DNA of 64,000 bases from Photobacterium sp. CCB-ST2H9 (GCF_023151555.2 NZ_CP100425.1:2356001-2420000); one strand, 5' to 3'. Shown: positions 8,178-20,139, counted from the stretch's first letter. Numbers and translations: made by a program. Notes: generated by a model from the letters alone, not told the origin.

Positions 8178-9392
8178 ATGTATTCATATCTAGCGAGACA
8201 GCCCGTATTAGACCGAGATAAAACGACCATCGGCTATGAATTACTGTTCAGGGACGGGCCGAGAAACTGTTTTCCCAATGTTCCTCCGGAAGAAGCAACT
8301 AACCGCCTCTTGCTGGATAACTTTTTCTCAAACGGTTCGAACGATGTATGCAGCGGCAAACTCGCTTTTGTAAACTTCCCTGAAAAAAGCCTGTTACAAG
8401 GTACACCACTGCTCTTCCCGTCCCACAGCTTCGTCATTGAAGTCCTGGAAGACTGCACGCCTTCAGAGCAACTCCTGGAAAAGGTCAAGGACCTGTTTCA
8501 GAGAGGTTATCTGATTGCCTTGGATGATTTTAATCCGAGCGTGGAATGGAACCGATTTCTGCCGTATGTACATATTGTCAAATTCGACCTGCAACTGACA
8601 CCGATCGAAAAAGCACGCTTTTTTATCCGCCGTCATAAAGACAAACCCATTCAGTTCCTGGCTGAAAAAGTCGAAACCTACGCAGAATTCAAAGAAGCGA
8701 AAGCAGCGGGTTTTCATCTGTTTCAGGGCTACTTTTTCAGTAAACCTGAGATGATGCAGCAAAAAACCCTGAGTCCGTCAGCACTGACAACGCTGCGCCT
8801 TTATCAGCAGATTTGCCAGGATGATGTCGACTTTGACGCCGCTGAAGAAGTCATCGCAACCGACTTGTCTCTCTCTTACAAACTGCTTCGGCATGTGAAT
8901 GCGATCACTTCAAATCGTGCAGTCCCGATATCATCTTTCAAACAGGCACTGATTTATCTGGGACAGGAAAGGCTGCGCCGTTTCATCAGTTTTGTAGCGA
9001 CATCTCATGTCACCAAAGACAAGCCGCCATCACTGTATTGCCTCTCTCTGCAGCGGGCACACCTGTGTGAACTGCTGGCAGCCGACGTTTCTCCGCAGCT
9101 GAACTGCAACCGGGCTTTCCTCACGGGATTGTTTTCAATGCTGGATTCTCTTTTGGATCAGCCAATGGATGTCCTGATTCCAATGCTACCATTAGATATC
9201 ACAATCCAGGATGCACTGATCAGCCGAAACGGTGATCTGGGCCATCTGCTCTCGCTGGTTTGTGCCTACGACTATGCCGACTGGGAGCAGGTGGATGCAA
9301 TGTGCCGCAGACTGGGACTGAATACCGAAAGCGTTGCGAAGCGCTATCTGGAGTCCGTTGAATGGGTCACCCAAATTGAAGAACTGCAATAA
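8178..9392 (+). CDS. EAL-HDOD two-domain signalling protein (CdgJ/YuxH type)
   Basis: From M8178 the protein is 404 residues: a c-di-GMP phosphodiesterase (EAL) domain at about 1-200 and an HDOD domain at about 200-395. The EAL signature reads ELL (21-23). Other active-site elements remain: Asn66, DDF (116-118), KFD (135-137), AEKVET (162-167) and FQGYFFSKP. Phosphodiesterase activity is therefore plausible. Vibrio relatives of this architecture influence motility and biofilm formation. Start choice is uncertain: ATGs at 8097 and 8130 are in frame, and none has a good ribosome site. MYSYLARQP was chosen because homologues begin there. It is 3 bp from ychJ. Confidence 0.85.
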   Translation: MYSYLARQPVLDRDKTTIGYELLFRDGPRNCFPNVPPEEATNRLLLDNFFSNGSNDVCSGKLAFVNFPEKSLLQGTPLLFPSHSFVIEVLEDCTPSEQLLEKVKDLFQRGYLIALDDFNPSVEWNRFLPYVHIVKFDLQLTPIEKARFFIRRHKDKPIQFLAEKVETYAEFKEAKAAGFHLFQGYFFSKPEMMQQKTLSPSALTTLRLYQQICQDDVDFDAAEEVIATDLSLSYKLLRHVNAITSNRAVPISSFKQALIYLGQERLRRFISFVATSHVTKDKPPSLYCLSLQRAHLCELLAADVSPQLNCNRAFLTGLFSMLDSLLDQPMDVLIPMLPLDITIQDALISRNGDLGHLLSLVCAYDYADWEQVDAMCRRLGLNTESVAKRYLESVEWVTQIEELQ

Positions 9393-9395
9393 CCA

Positions 9396-9881
9396 ATGAA
9401 AGAGACAACACTTTGCCCTTGCGGCAGCCATCGTCCACTCACAGACTGCTGTGCGCCTGTCCATCAGAATCCTTCAGCCGCACATCATCCGGAACAGCTG
9501 ATGCGCGCCCGTTACAGTGCACATGTGCTCGGGCTGGTCGATTTCGTCGTCGCCACTTACCACCCCAGCTGTAAAGCTGAACAGTACCGTGATGCAATTG
9601 CTGAATCGGTTCACAGTGAGTGGCTGAGACTTGAAGTCTGCGACAGTCAAATCGCCAGTGAGACTGAGGGTTATGTTGAGTTCAAGGCCTTCTATCAGGA
9701 ACAGGGCGAAAAGCACTGTCTGCACGAAAAATCCCGTTTTTTACGTGAAATGGTCGGTAACAGTCAACAATGGTTCTATATTGACGGCGAATATCCGGAA
9801 AATGCAGCCCCGGTCAAAGTGGGGCGTAATGATCCCTGCCCGTGCGGAAGCGGTAAGAAATTTAAGAAATGCTGTATGTAA
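9396..9881 (+). CDS. ychJ: YchJ family protein (UPF0225) with terminal SEC-C motifs
   Basis: A 161-residue protein with cysteine-rich zinc-binding SEC-C-like motifs at both ends: [13 protein letters not shown] near 7 and the classic [15 protein letters not shown] at the C-terminus. A central NTF2-like domain carries [11 protein letters not shown], typical of YchJ. The molecular role is unknown; SEC-C motifs in SecA bind zinc and contact SecB. It starts 3 bp after the EAL-HDOD gene and is probably co-transcribed with it. Confidence 0.9.
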   Translation: MKETTLCPCGSHRPLTDCCAPVHQNPSAAHHPEQLMRARYSAHVLGLVDFVVATYHPSCKAEQYRDAIAESVHSEWLRLEVCDSQIASETEGYVEFKAFYQEQGEKHCLHEKSRFLREMVGNSQQWFYIDGEYPENAAPVKVGRNDPCPCGSGKKFKKCCM

Positions 9882-9939
9882 ACTGATGACTACCGGAAAA
9901 CCAGCTATCAATAAATTTTGAAAATGTACTAATTAACTG

Positions 9940-9968
9940 TTGCAAATTCCCAATACCTTGGTTAGTGT
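9940..9968 (+). promoter_or_regulatory. Candidate promoter of the his operon
   Basis: TTGCAA (9940-9945) and TAGTGT (9963-9968) are 17 bp apart, about 45 bp before the leader peptide ATG. The -10 element is a modest match. Confidence 0.45.
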
Positions 9969-10014
9969 GAAGACAAGCCCGCAATTAATAATGATTTAAA
10001 TAGAGTACATAGTT

Positions 10015-10065
10015 ATGCGTATCCCAATGGTTAATCTACACCATCATCACCATCATCCTGACTAG
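10015..10065 (+). CDS. hisL: his operon leader peptide
   Basis: A 16-residue peptide MRIPMVNLHHHHHHPD containing six consecutive histidine codons (CAC CAT CAT CAC CAT CAT) and ending HHPD like the E. coli his leader. Ribosome stalling here under histidinyl-tRNA shortage should favour the antiterminator fold and let transcription enter hisG. Confidence 0.93.
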   Translation: MRIPMVNLHHHHHHPD

Positions 10066-10088
10066 TCTTTCAGGAGGATACGCCTCAT

Positions 10089-10178
10089 CTGGAAGACGAC
10101 AAGTTCGCCTCTTCCAGCGGTCGCTACGACAAAGCAGCATTCAGACCCCCGGAAGAGAAATCTTCCGGGGGTTTTTCG
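10089..10178 (+). terminator. his attenuator: pause hairpin, antiterminator and terminator
   Basis: A first stem pairs CTGGAAGA (10089-10096) with TCTTCCAG (10110-10117). The terminator pairs ACCCCCGGAAGA (10145-10156) with TCTTCCGGGGGT (10161-10172) around a GAAA loop and runs into T residues. TCTTCC at 10110-10115 can instead pair with GGAAGA at 10151-10156, giving the mutually exclusive antiterminator expected for his-leader control. Confidence 0.9.
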
Positions 10179-10224
10179 TTTAAGCACCGAATTTTAAAGA
10201 TAAATCAAATCTACAGGGAATATC

Positions 10225-11124
10225 ATGATGCAAACACAACGACTACGTATCGCCATTCAGAAAAAAGGACGCCTGAGCACAGAATGTAAAGAACTGCTGA
10301 AACGCTGCGGTGTAAAATTCAATCTGATTGGTGAGCGTCTGGTAGTTCACAGTGAAAACATGCCAATCGACCTGCTGCTAGTACGTGATGATGATATTCC
10401 CGGACTGATTATGGACGGTGTTGTTGATCTGGGTTTCATTGGGGAGAATGAGCTGGAAGAAGTCAGCCTTGAACGCGCCGCGCAGGGAGAGCCCAGCCAC
10501 TACGTGAAATTACGCCGGCTGGATTTTGGCGGATGCCGTCTTTCCATCGCCATTGATAAAGACGAAGTGTACAACGGACCTCAGGATCTTCAGGGTAAAC
10601 GCATTGCAACCACCTATCCTCAACTGGTGAAACGCTACATGACTGAACAAGGCGTATCGTTCAGCACCTGTATGCTCAATGGCTCTGTAGAAGTGGCACC
10701 GCGTGCCGGTCTCGCCGATGCTATCTGTGACCTGGTGTCTACCGGTGCTACGCTGGAAGCAAACGGCCTGAAAGAGGTAGAGGTCATTTTGCAGTCCAAA
10801 GCGGTCCTGATCCAACGCAGCGGCGATTTCAGTGCAGACAAACAAGCGCTGATTGACCGTCTGCTGACCCGGATGCAAGGGGTCATTCAGGCCAAAGAAT
10901 CCAAATACATTATGCTGCACGCACCGACAGAATGTCTGGAGCAAATCACTGCGCTGTTACCGGGTGCAGAAGACCCGACAGTCATGCCTCTGTCACACGA
11001 TAAAAGCCGGGTTGCTGTTCACCTGGTCAGCTCAGAAAACCTGTTCTGGGAAACCATGGAACAGCTGAAAACACTGGGCGCCAGCTCAATTCTCGTCCTG
11101 CCCATTGAGAAGATGATGGAGTAA
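10225..11124 (+). CDS. hisG: ATP phosphoribosyltransferase
   Basis: First enzyme of histidine synthesis, joining ATP and PRPP to phosphoribosyl-ATP; it is the feedback-inhibited step. The protein has 299 residues, identical in length to the E. coli long-form HisG, so it carries its own C-terminal regulatory domain and needs no HisZ. Conserved blocks include [41 protein letters not shown] and the end [13 protein letters not shown]. The start has two tandem ATGs after ACAGGGA. Confidence 0.98.
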   Translation: MMQTQRLRIAIQKKGRLSTECKELLKRCGVKFNLIGERLVVHSENMPIDLLLVRDDDIPGLIMDGVVDLGFIGENELEEVSLERAAQGEPSHYVKLRRLDFGGCRLSIAIDKDEVYNGPQDLQGKRIATTYPQLVKRYMTEQGVSFSTCMLNGSVEVAPRAGLADAICDLVSTGATLEANGLKEVEVILQSKAVLIQRSGDFSADKQALIDRLLTRMQGVIQAKESKYIMLHAPTECLEQITALLPGAEDPTVMPLSHDKSRVAVHLVSSENLFWETMEQLKTLGASSILVLPIEKMME

Positions 11125-11128
11125 TCCC

Positions 11129-12451
11129 ATGAAGACGGTTGTATGGCAATCTCTGAGTGAAACTCAACGTGAATCGTTATTGCAACGCCCGGCCATCACG
11201 GCAGGCGAAAATATTTCAACCATTGTTGCCGGTGTCATCTCAGATGTGCGCAAACGCGGTGATGATGCGCTGCTGGAACTGACAGAGAAGTTCGATAAAG
11301 TCCGTCCCGATTCAATCAAAGTGAGCGGAGATGAGATCCAGGCTGCAGCAGATCGTTTAACCGATGACATGAAACAAGCGCTTCAGCAGGCCTATGCCAA
11401 TATTGCCTGTTTCCACAAAGCGCAAAAAACCAAGCCGCTGCAGGTTGAAACCCAGCCGGGTGTGATCTGCGAGCAGGTGACACGTCCGATTCATGCGGTG
11501 GGTCTGTATATTCCGGGTGGCAGTGCGCCACTGCCATCGACTGTACTGATGCTGGGCGTGCCAGCCCAAATAGCCGGTTGCCGTCGTGTGGTTCTGTGTT
11601 CTCCCCCACCGATTGCCGATGAGATTCTCTACGTCGCACAACTGTGCGGGATAACAGATGTATATAATGTTGGCGGCGCACAAGCGATTGCGGCCATGGC
11701 ATTCGGAACAGAAACCGTCTCTAAGGTCGACAAGATTTTCGGGCCCGGGAATGCCTTTGTGACCGAAGCGAAACGCCAGGTCAGTAATGACTTTTATGGT
11801 GCCGCCATTGATATGCCTGCCGGTCCGTCTGAAGTCATGGTGATCGCTGACAGCACAGCAGACCCGGATTTCATCGCTGCTGATCTGCTGAGTCAGGCCG
11901 AGCACGGGCCGGATTCTCAGGTGGTGCTCGTCACGCCGGATCCAAGCATTGCCGACCGGGTCGCAGATGCCATCGGTCAGCAGCTGCAAAGTCTGTCCCG
12001 GGCTGATATTGCCCGTCAGGCCTTAGGGTCAAGTCTGACTATCATTGCAGACAGCATGACGCAATGCGTGTCGATATCGAATCATTACGGCCCTGAACAC
12101 CTGATCGTGCAGACCCGGAATCCACGCGATCTGGTTACACTGCTCGATAATGCCGGTTCAATTTTCCTGGGCCACTGGTCACCGGAATCGGTCGGCGACT
12201 ATGCCTCCGGTACCAACCATGTCCTGCCGACTTACGGCTACACCAAAACTTACTCCAGCCTAGGGCTGGCCGATTTTACCAAACGGATGACCGTGCAGGA
12301 ACTCAGTGCCGATGGCCTGTTAGGACTGGCACCGACCGTTGAGACCATGGCAACCGCGGAAGGTCTGGATGCGCACCGCCGCGCAGTCAGTATCCGGGTA
12401 GAAAAACTGAAACTATCTTCCACCAGCGCTTCGACGCTGAAAGAGGCTTAA
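11129..12451 (+). CDS. hisD: Histidinol dehydrogenase
   Basis: A 440-residue zinc- and NAD-dependent enzyme that oxidises L-histidinol to L-histidine in two steps, the end of the pathway. Family motifs seen are [57 protein letters not shown] and the C-terminal [17 protein letters not shown] region. It starts 4 bp after hisG and ends 1 bp before hisC. Confidence 0.98.
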   Translation: MKTVVWQSLSETQRESLLQRPAITAGENISTIVAGVISDVRKRGDDALLELTEKFDKVRPDSIKVSGDEIQAAADRLTDDMKQALQQAYANIACFHKAQKTKPLQVETQPGVICEQVTRPIHAVGLYIPGGSAPLPSTVLMLGVPAQIAGCRRVVLCSPPPIADEILYVAQLCGITDVYNVGGAQAIAAMAFGTETVSKVDKIFGPGNAFVTEAKRQVSNDFYGAAIDMPAGPSEVMVIADSTADPDFIAADLLSQAEHGPDSQVVLVTPDPSIADRVADAIGQQLQSLSRADIARQALGSSLTIIADSMTQCVSISNHYGPEHLIVQTRNPRDLVTLLDNAGSIFLGHWSPESVGDYASGTNHVLPTYGYTKTYSSLGLADFTKRMTVQELSADGLLGLAPTVETMATAEGLDAHRRAVSIRVEKLKLSSTSASTLKEA

Positions 12452-12452
12452 T

Positions 12453-13508
12453 ATGAACCCTGAATTACTGGCTCGTAAAACCGTCCGCGATCTCACCCCC
12501 TATCAGTCTGCCCGTCGTCTGGGAGGCAATGGTGATATCTGGCTCAATGCCAACGAGTCTCCATTCGTCAATGAATACAGCATTCAGTGTGATCGCCTGA
12601 ACCGCTACAGTACCTGTCAGCCGGATGCGCTGATTCAGGCCTACGCCGATTATGCCGGTGTCGATAAATCTCAGGTGCTGACCTCCCGTGGCGCCGATGA
12701 AGGCATTGAACTGCTGGTCCGGACCTTCTGTGAGCCAAAGCAGGACAGCATTCTGTATTGCCCGCCGACTTACGGGATGTACAGCATCAGTGCTGAAACC
12801 TTTGATGTCGGTGTCAGACAGGTGCCTCTGACCAGCGACTGGCAGCTTGATCTGACAGGAATTCGGGAGAACCTGGATAACGTCAAACTGGTCTTTGTCT
12901 GCAGTCCGAACAATCCGACCGGCAACCTGATCCGCCGTGAAGACATCATCGAGCTGCTGAGCATGACTCAGGACAAAGCCCTGGTCGTGATGGACGAAGC
13001 CTATATCGATTTCTGTCCGGAAGCCTCCACGGTCGATCTGCTGGCACAATTTCCGAATCTGGTCATCCTGCGCACGCTATCAAAAGCATTTGCGCTGGCA
13101 GGTCTGCGCTGCGGTTTTACGCTGGCAAATCCCGCTGTCATTGACATGCTGCTGAAAGTGATCGCTCCCTACCCTGTACCTGTACCCGTTGCTGAAATCG
13201 CCATACAGGCGCTGTCTCCGGCCGGTCTGGCCAAGACCAAGTTTCAGGTTCTGGATCTGAGCGCCAACCGCGCTTATCTGCAAGCGGGTCTGAGTATGCT
13301 GCCGGGGGTCACAGTTTACGACGGTTACGGCAATTATCTGCTGGTGCGTTTCCCTGACGGCAATGCTCTGTTTCAGGCCCTGTGGGATAACGGCATTATT
13401 CTGCGACGCTCCCCGATTGAAAATTGTATCCGGATCAGCATCGGCAACCGTGATGAGTGTGAGAAAACCCTCGCCTTTATCCGTACCCAGCTGGGCAAGA
13501 ATTTATAA
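12453..13508 (+). CDS. hisC: Histidinol-phosphate aminotransferase
   Basis: A 351-residue PLP-dependent class II-type aminotransferase converting imidazole-acetol phosphate and glutamate to L-histidinol phosphate. The PLP lysine lies in [15 protein letters not shown]. Other fold-type I landmarks are SPNNPTGN and DEAYIDF. Its start is one base after the hisD stop, implying translational coupling. Confidence 0.98.
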   Translation: MNPELLARKTVRDLTPYQSARRLGGNGDIWLNANESPFVNEYSIQCDRLNRYSTCQPDALIQAYADYAGVDKSQVLTSRGADEGIELLVRTFCEPKQDSILYCPPTYGMYSISAETFDVGVRQVPLTSDWQLDLTGIRENLDNVKLVFVCSPNNPTGNLIRREDIIELLSMTQDKALVVMDEAYIDFCPEASTVDLLAQFPNLVILRTLSKAFALAGLRCGFTLANPAVIDMLLKVIAPYPVPVPVAEIAIQALSPAGLAKTKFQVLDLSANRAYLQAGLSMLPGVTVYDGYGNYLLVRFPDGNALFQALWDNGIILRRSPIENCIRISIGNRDECEKTLAFIRTQLGKNL

Positions 13509-13525
13509 ATTGGAAGGATCCCATT

Positions 13526-14595
13526 GTGAGCAAGGAAAAAATTCTTTTTATTGACCGTGACGGCACACTGATTGTTGAGCCGCCGGAAGATTTCCAGGTC
13601 GACCGTCTGGACAAACTGGAACTGGAACCTTTCGTCATCCCTGCCCTGTTAAAGCTGCAGGATGCAGGCTACAAACTGGTGATGGTCACCAATCAGGACG
13701 GTCTGGGAACCGACAGTTACCCGCAGGCCGACTTTGACGCACCGCATCAAATGATGATGGCGATCTTCGAATCTCAGGGCGTCCGCTTTGATGACGTGCT
13801 GATCTGCCCACACTTTGAACATGACAATTGCAGCTGCCGCAAACCAAAACTGGGGCTGGTGAAAGACTACCTGCAGCAAGGCAGAGTCGAGTTTGCAACC
13901 TCCGCCGTCATCGGAGACCGGCAGACCGATCTGCAACTGGCCGAAAACATGGCCATCCGCGGCATTCAGTACAAGCGCGGTGAAATGGACTGGCAACAGA
14001 TAGTGACCGATCTGACCACCCGGCCACGGATTGCTGAAGTTACCCGGAAGACGAAAGAAACTGACATCAAGGTAAAAGTGAACCTGGATCAGACTGGCGG
14101 AAATGTAATTCAGACCGGCATGGGTTTCTTCGACCACATGCTGGATCAGATCGCCACTCACGGCGGTTTTCAGCTGCAGTTGACGGTTGACGGCGACCTG
14201 CACATTGACGATCACCACAGTGTGGAAGACACCGCACTGGCCTTGGGTCAGGCGCTGAAGGAAGCGCTGGGTGACAAACGCGGCATTGGCCGGTTTGGTT
14301 TCAGTCTGCCGATGGACGAATGTCTGGCGCAATGTGCACTGGATTTGTCTGGCCGTCCTTATCTGAAATTTGATGCCAAATTCAGCCGTGAGCAAGTCGG
14401 TGACCTGTCGACAGAAATGGTCTCGCACTTCTTCCGTTCGCTGACCGATACTCTGGCCTGCACGCTGCACCTGTCTTCGACCGGTGATAACGATCACCAC
14501 ATTGTCGAAAGCCTGTTTAAGGCCTTTGGCCGCACCCTGCGTCAGGCAATCAAAGTTGAAGGAAACGAGCTGCCAAGCAGTAAAGGGGTCTTGTA

Positions 14596-14596
<1 letters not shown>
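13526..14596 (+). CDS. hisB: Bifunctional histidinol-phosphatase / imidazoleglycerol-phosphate dehydratase
   Basis: A 356-residue fusion. Residues 1-165 are a HAD-type histidinol phosphatase (FIDRDGTL near 8-15, Cys/His zinc loop [14 protein letters not shown] near 94-107). Residues 168-356 are the dehydratase, with metal-binding histidine motifs [15 protein letters not shown] and [10 protein letters not shown]. The fused form is typical of enteric and vibrio relatives. The start is GTG at 13526 after GGAAGGAT. Its stop overlaps the hisH ATG by one base. Confidence 0.97.
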
Positions 14597-15980
<1,384 letters not shown>

Positions 15981-15990
15981 GGAGCCCGAC

Positions 15991-16764
15991 ATGTTAGCGA
16001 AACGCATTATTCCCTGCCTGGATGTTCGTGATGGTCAGGTGGTCAAAGGGGTTCAGTTCCGCAACCACGAGATTATCGGAGACATCGTCCCGCTGGCGAA
16101 ACGCTATGCTGAAGAAGGAGCTGATGAACTGGTCTTCTACGATATCACCGCTTCCAGCGATGGCCGTGTCGTTGATAAAAGCTGGGTGGAACGTGTCGCC
16201 GAAGTCATTGATATTCCGTTCTGTGTCGCTGGCGGTATCAAATCTGCCGATGATGCCCGTCAGATCCTGCAGTTTGGCGCGGATAAAATTTCAATTAACT
16301 CACCGGCGCTGGCCAATCCGGTACTCATTACTGAGCTGGCAGATAAGTTTGGTGTGCAGTGTATTGTCGTTGGGATCGATTCTTACTTTGATGCGGACAC
16401 CGGCAAATACCAGGTTTATCAGTTCACGGGAGATGAGTCCCGGACTCAGGTCACCCAGTGGGAAACCGCAGACTGGATTCAGGAAGTCCAGCAACGCGGG
16501 GCCGGTGAAATTGTGCTGAATATGATGAACCAGGATGGTGTTCGTCAGGGCTATGACCTGACACAGCTGAATCTGGTCCGCGATATCTGTCATGTACCGC
16601 TGATTGCTTCCGGTGGTGCGGGTACCATGGAACACTTTGCCGATGCCTTCAATATTGCCGGAGTCGACGGTGCACTGGCTGCATCTGTATTCCACAAACA
16701 AATCATCAATATCGGCGAACTGAAGCAATACCTTCAACAACAACAGGTGGAGATCCGACTATGA
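15991..16764 (+). CDS. hisF: Imidazole glycerol phosphate synthase, cyclase subunit
   Basis: A 257-residue TIM-barrel partner of HisH. It cyclises PRFAR with ammonia to imidazole glycerol phosphate, releasing AICAR to purine synthesis. Catalytic aspartates are in [10 protein letters not shown] (Asp11) and in [14 protein letters not shown]. The start at 15991 follows TAAGGAG 10 bp after hisA and gives the conserved [11 protein letters not shown]. An in-frame start at 15913 would lie inside hisA and was rejected. Its TGA overlaps the hisI ATG. Confidence 0.98.
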   Translation: MLAKRIIPCLDVRDGQVVKGVQFRNHEIIGDIVPLAKRYAEEGADELVFYDITASSDGRVVDKSWVERVAEVIDIPFCVAGGIKSADDARQILQFGADKISINSPALANPVLITELADKFGVQCIVVGIDSYFDADTGKYQVYQFTGDESRTQVTQWETADWIQEVQQRGAGEIVLNMMNQDGVRQGYDLTQLNLVRDICHVPLIASGGAGTMEHFADAFNIAGVDGALAASVFHKQIINIGELKQYLQQQQVEIRL

Positions 16765-17393
16765 GCCTGAGCAGTGAAATTAATTGGGAAAAGGTCGATG
16801 GTCTGGTGCCCGCCGTGGTTCAGGACTGTCGCAGTGGTCAGGTACTGATGCTTGGCTTTATGAATGATGAAGCTTTAAATAAAACGCTGGACACCCGCCA
16901 GGTAACTTTCTGGTCCCGCAGTAAGCAACGTCTTTGGACCAAAGGTGAAACCTCAGGAAATGTGCTGCAACTCAAGCAAATTCAGCTCGACTGCGATAAA
17001 GACACCCTGCTGGTCAGTGCCGAGCCGATTGGCCCCACCTGCCACCTGGGCACAACAACCTGCTTCGATCAGGGCAGTACTGACGACGGTGAAAATGCCA
17101 GTATGCCCGATCTGGTGTTTCTTCACCGACTGGAGCAAGTGCTGGCAGCCCGTAAAGGCGCCGATCCCGAGTCTTCCTACACCGCCAGCCTCTATGCCCG
17201 TGGCACCAAGCGGATTTCGCAGAAGGTGGGTGAAGAAGGCGTTGAAGTCGCGCTTGCGGCAACGTCGGGTGACAAGGCGGAAGTGATTTCTGAGTCTGCT
17301 GATCTCTTGTATCACCTGATTGTCCTGTTGCAGGATCAGGGATTGAGTCTGGCAGACGTTGTCGCCAAATTGCAGGAAAGACACAAGGGCTGA
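16761..17393 (+). CDS. hisI: Bifunctional phosphoribosyl-AMP cyclohydrolase / phosphoribosyl-ATP pyrophosphatase
   Basis: A 210-residue HisIE fusion carrying out steps 2 and 3 of the pathway. Residues 1-115 are the zinc-dependent cyclohydrolase, with DCDKDTLLV and [11 protein letters not shown]. Residues 116-210 are the pyrophosphohydrolase, with [13 protein letters not shown] and ESADLLYH. It overlaps hisF by 4 bp (ATGA) and is the last gene of the operon before a strong terminator. Confidence 0.97.
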   Translation: MSLSSEINWEKVDGLVPAVVQDCRSGQVLMLGFMNDEALNKTLDTRQVTFWSRSKQRLWTKGETSGNVLQLKQIQLDCDKDTLLVSAEPIGPTCHLGTTTCFDQGSTDDGENASMPDLVFLHRLEQVLAARKGADPESSYTASLYARGTKRISQKVGEEGVEVALAATSGDKAEVISESADLLYHLIVLLQDQGLSLADVVAKLQERHKG

Positions 17394-17410
17394 ATCCGCC
17401 CCCGATACGG

Positions 17411-17441
17411 AAAAAGGAAGCCTGAGCTTCCTTTTTTATTT
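17411..17441. terminator. Bidirectional terminator between his operon and tdk
   Basis: AAAAAGGAAGC (17411-17421) and GCTTCCTTTTTT (17426-17437) flank a CTGA loop. The A and T tracts on both sides allow termination of hisI from the left and tdk from the right. Confidence 0.88.
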
Positions 17442-18044
17442 TTATACGGTTTCAGTGGCCTCTCGGGCTTCTTCAATCGCTTCTTTATAGTGTTTCCGGC
17501 AAACCGAAACATAGCGATCGTTCCCGCCGATTTCAACCTGATCACCATCGGCAATGGCTTTGCCTGAGGCATCGTGGCGAATCACCATATTCGCTTTGCG
17601 GCCACAATGGCAGACAGTTTTCAGTTCCACCAGTTTGTCAGACCATGCCAGCAGATACTGACTGCCTTCAAACAGTTCGCCCCGGAAATCAGTGCGCAGC
17701 CCATAGCAAAGCACAGGGATATCAAGCTTATCGACAACTTCAGTCAGCTGTAAAACCTGAGTTTTGGTCAGAAACTGGCACTCATCGATCAACACGCAGT
17801 CTACACGAGACGCGTGATTCATCAGAGAAAGCTTATCCCACAGATTATCTTCCGGACCGTACAATTCTGCATCTTCCGACAAACCGATACGGGAACTGAC
17901 TTTCCCCTTCCCAAACCGGTCATCAATTGCCGCTGTAAAGATGACAGGCGACATCCCCCGCTCACGGTAGTTAAATGACGACTGCAATAATGTCGTCGAT
18001 TTCCCGGCATTCATGGCCGAGTAATAAAAATACATTTGCGCCAT
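17442..18044 (-). CDS. tdk: Thymidine kinase (type II)
   Basis: A 200-residue cytosolic kinase phosphorylating thymidine to dTMP with ATP. The P-loop is [12 protein letters not shown] near 9-20. The Walker B-like DECQFL lies near 88. Zinc-site cysteines appear in CHCGRKA and in the late SVCRKHY. It is convergent with the his operon. Confidence 0.97.
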   Translation of the reverse strand: MAQMYFYYSAMNAGKSTTLLQSSFNYRERGMSPVIFTAAIDDRFGKGKVSSRIGLSEDAELYGPEDNLWDKLSLMNHASRVDCVLIDECQFLTKTQVLQLTEVVDKLDIPVLCYGLRTDFRGELFEGSQYLLAWSDKLVELKTVCHCGRKANMVIRHDASGKAIADGDQVEIGGNDRYVSVCRKHYKEAIEEAREATETV

Positions 18045-18186
18045 CAGGCTTTCCGCTCAACTCTGAATAACGGCTGATGCTACCGAAGAAGATTCTCAAT
18101 TGGAAGCAAATCGGTGCCATTCATGTCTTTCCCCGTCAATACGTTCATGAATCAAGCATGACAGTCGACTCAGGCTGACCGGACAC

Positions 18187-18219
18187 AAAAAAAACCGGTC
18201 AAGTGCAGCACTTGACCGG
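18187..18219 (-). terminator. Terminator after the NhaC-family transporter gene
   Basis: CCGGTCAAGTG (18195-18205) pairs perfectly with CACTTGACCGG (18209-18219) around a 3-base loop. On the minus strand it is followed by eight T residues. Confidence 0.9.
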
Positions 18220-18245
18220 CTTGAAGCGCATACAGGCAGATCAGC

Positions 18246-19847
18246 TTACCTGGCCAGCTCCTGAGTGCCTTTTAAAGGACGCTTGGCAATCCAGCCAAGG
18301 CATACACAAACCAGCAGGAAGCTGACGGTCGCAGCCATGAAGGACACCCCCAGTGAGTCTGTCAGACCTAAGACGGTAAAGCCCACGGCTGTCACCAGAG
18401 CGACGGACAAAGCATAAGGCAATTGCGTCGACACATGATCCATGTGATTACAACGTGCACCTGTTGACGACAAAATCGTGGTGTCAGAAATTGGCGAGCA
18501 GTGGTCACCGAAAACAGAACCCGCCAGCACCGCACTCAGCATTGGCAGAATCAGACTGATTTCTGTCGCAGCGGCCAGATCACCCGCGATTGGCAGCATA
18601 ATTCCGAAAGTGCCCCAAGACGTTCCGGTAGAAAACGCCATCAGACCTGACAGTAAAAACAGAATAACCGGCAACCACACCGGAGCAATATTTCCCTGAA
18701 CCATCGTCGACAGGAATTTACCCGTGGCCATATCACTGATCACACTGCCAATCGTCCAGGCAAAGAACAGAATCAGAATTGCGCCGAACATTGATTTCGC
18801 GCCAATCCATAAAGCATGAACAATTTGCTTAACCGGAATTGCCTGACGCCCGACAGCAATCAAGGCAGAAAGTAATCCCAGCAAACCACCGTAACAAAGT
18901 GATGCACCAACATCTGTTGATTCAAACGCACCCAGAACAGAGAAAGGTTTTCCGTCTGCCTGTAAACTCTGGTTACCGGTAAAAATCATGAAGAATAAGG
19001 TTGCTGCAACCAGCACAAGAATAGGAACAATGAGATCACTTACTTTCCCATTTTCACTTTCTTCAATTTCTAATTCATCATTCAGATCTTTGGCTTCGGC
19101 ATGAATTTCATCATGATCAAACCCAAGCGCATGACTGGCTTGCACTTCATGTTTTTTCATCAGGCCAACATCCAATTGGAACCAGGCCACAACGAATACC
19201 ATTAACAGTGCAAATACTGCGTAAAAGTTCATAGGCGCCAGTTGAATAAACGCACTCAGTGCAGAATATTCTGTAACACCATGTGAAACCAAAATACCAC
19301 CAACAACTGTAATGATATATGCCCCCCAACTTGAGGCTGGCATCAGTACGCACATAGGTGCGGCAGTCGAGTCCAGAATATAAGCCAGCTTAGAACGGGA
19401 AACATAAAAACGATCCGTTACCGGTCTGGAAATTGACCCGACAGCAAGACTGTTAAAATAATCATCGACAAAAATAAACACGCCAAGAAAAGCGGCTAAA
19501 AGTTTTGCACCGCGTTTACTTTTGATTTTTGTTTGAGCCCAATGTGCAAATGCACGCGTACCACCAGACAATGTCAGCAGCGCAGTGGTCATTCCTAATA
19601 AAAGCAGAAAAGCAACAATACTCATATTCCAGGTATTGATACCGCCATCTTCAATAAAGAGGCCTTTTACTTTACCGCCAACATAAGACAAGGTATTCGC
19701 GGCACTAAAGTCTGTCAGTAATAGCGCACCCATCAGGATACCAATGCCTAAAGACAACAGAACGCGCCGGGTCAGAATTGCCAGACTCAATGCCACAAGG
19801 GGCGGTAAGACTGAAATGGAAGATTGGGAAAAATCTACAAGGTTCAT
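18246..19847 (-). CDS. lysW: NhaC-family transporter, probable lysine transporter LysW
   Basis: A 533-residue polytopic inner-membrane protein of the NhaC Na+/H+ antiporter family, with about 11-12 hydrophobic segments and a charged cytoplasmic loop near 255-285 (HDEIHAEAKDLNDELEIEESENG). The motifs FVDDYFNSLAVGS and FGDHCSPISDTTI are typical. The start is ATG at 19847 (MNLVDFSQSS); an upstream start at 19964 would be inside the riboswitch. The lysine riboswitch in its leader argues that it imports lysine, as proposed for the LysW group of NhaC homologues in Vibrio and other genera. Direct transport of lysine is established-family inference, not seen in sequence. Confidence 0.85.
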   Translation of the reverse strand: MNLVDFSQSSISVLPPLVALSLAILTRRVLLSLGIGILMGALLLTDFSAANTLSYVGGKVKGLFIEDGGINTWNMSIVAFLLLLGMTTALLTLSGGTRAFAHWAQTKIKSKRGAKLLAAFLGVFIFVDDYFNSLAVGSISRPVTDRFYVSRSKLAYILDSTAAPMCVLMPASSWGAYIITVVGGILVSHGVTEYSALSAFIQLAPMNFYAVFALLMVFVVAWFQLDVGLMKKHEVQASHALGFDHDEIHAEAKDLNDELEIEESENGKVSDLIVPILVLVAATLFFMIFTGNQSLQADGKPFSVLGAFESTDVGASLCYGGLLGLLSALIAVGRQAIPVKQIVHALWIGAKSMFGAILILFFAWTIGSVISDMATGKFLSTMVQGNIAPVWLPVILFLLSGLMAFSTGTSWGTFGIMLPIAGDLAAATEISLILPMLSAVLAGSVFGDHCSPISDTTILSSTGARCNHMDHVSTQLPYALSVALVTAVGFTVLGLTDSLGVSFMAATVSFLLVCVCLGWIAKRPLKGTQELAR

Positions 19848-19946
19848 GATCTCTACTACAACCGATCTTGGTTGGAGATCTACTGCTGAACACGGCTTTA
19901 CCGTGATGGGAAGCAAAATAGGAAGGCGGGTTTCACCTCTCCGGAC

Positions 19947-20123
19947 CCCACAGTAGCGCTCCATAGTTAAATGTAAATTACTATGGCAGTGTTGTCCCTA
20001 TTTGGCGACAACCCCAGCAAGGTGCTTTGACAGTTCAACCTTACTTCGGCACTGGCTCCTTTCACTGACGTTCTTCGGGGTCACCTCCCGCCAGTTACTA
20101 ATAGACAATGCACCTCTACCCTT
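19947..20123 (-). ncRNA. Lysine riboswitch (L box) in the lysW leader
   Basis: Read on the minus strand, the conserved L-box elements occur in order: GTAGAGGTGC at the 5' side, AGTAACTG, GTGAAAGGAGCC, TGCCGAAG, CTTGCTGGG and GGAGCGCTACTG closing the P1 helix (GTAG with CTAC). Spacing agrees with the five-way-junction aptamer. Downstream, before the ATG, a GGTCCGGAGAGGTGAAACC segment and a CAACC/GGTTG hairpin near the start codon may form the expression platform. No clear T-tailed terminator is visible, so control could be translational. Confidence 0.9.
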
Positions 20124-20139
20124 AGTCAAGGAACCGCGT

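Noticed and set aside
10039..10056. Run of six His codons considered as a vector-derived His tag
   Set aside because: Sequence context (leader peptide ending in PD, attenuator hairpins, hisG downstream) identifies hisL.
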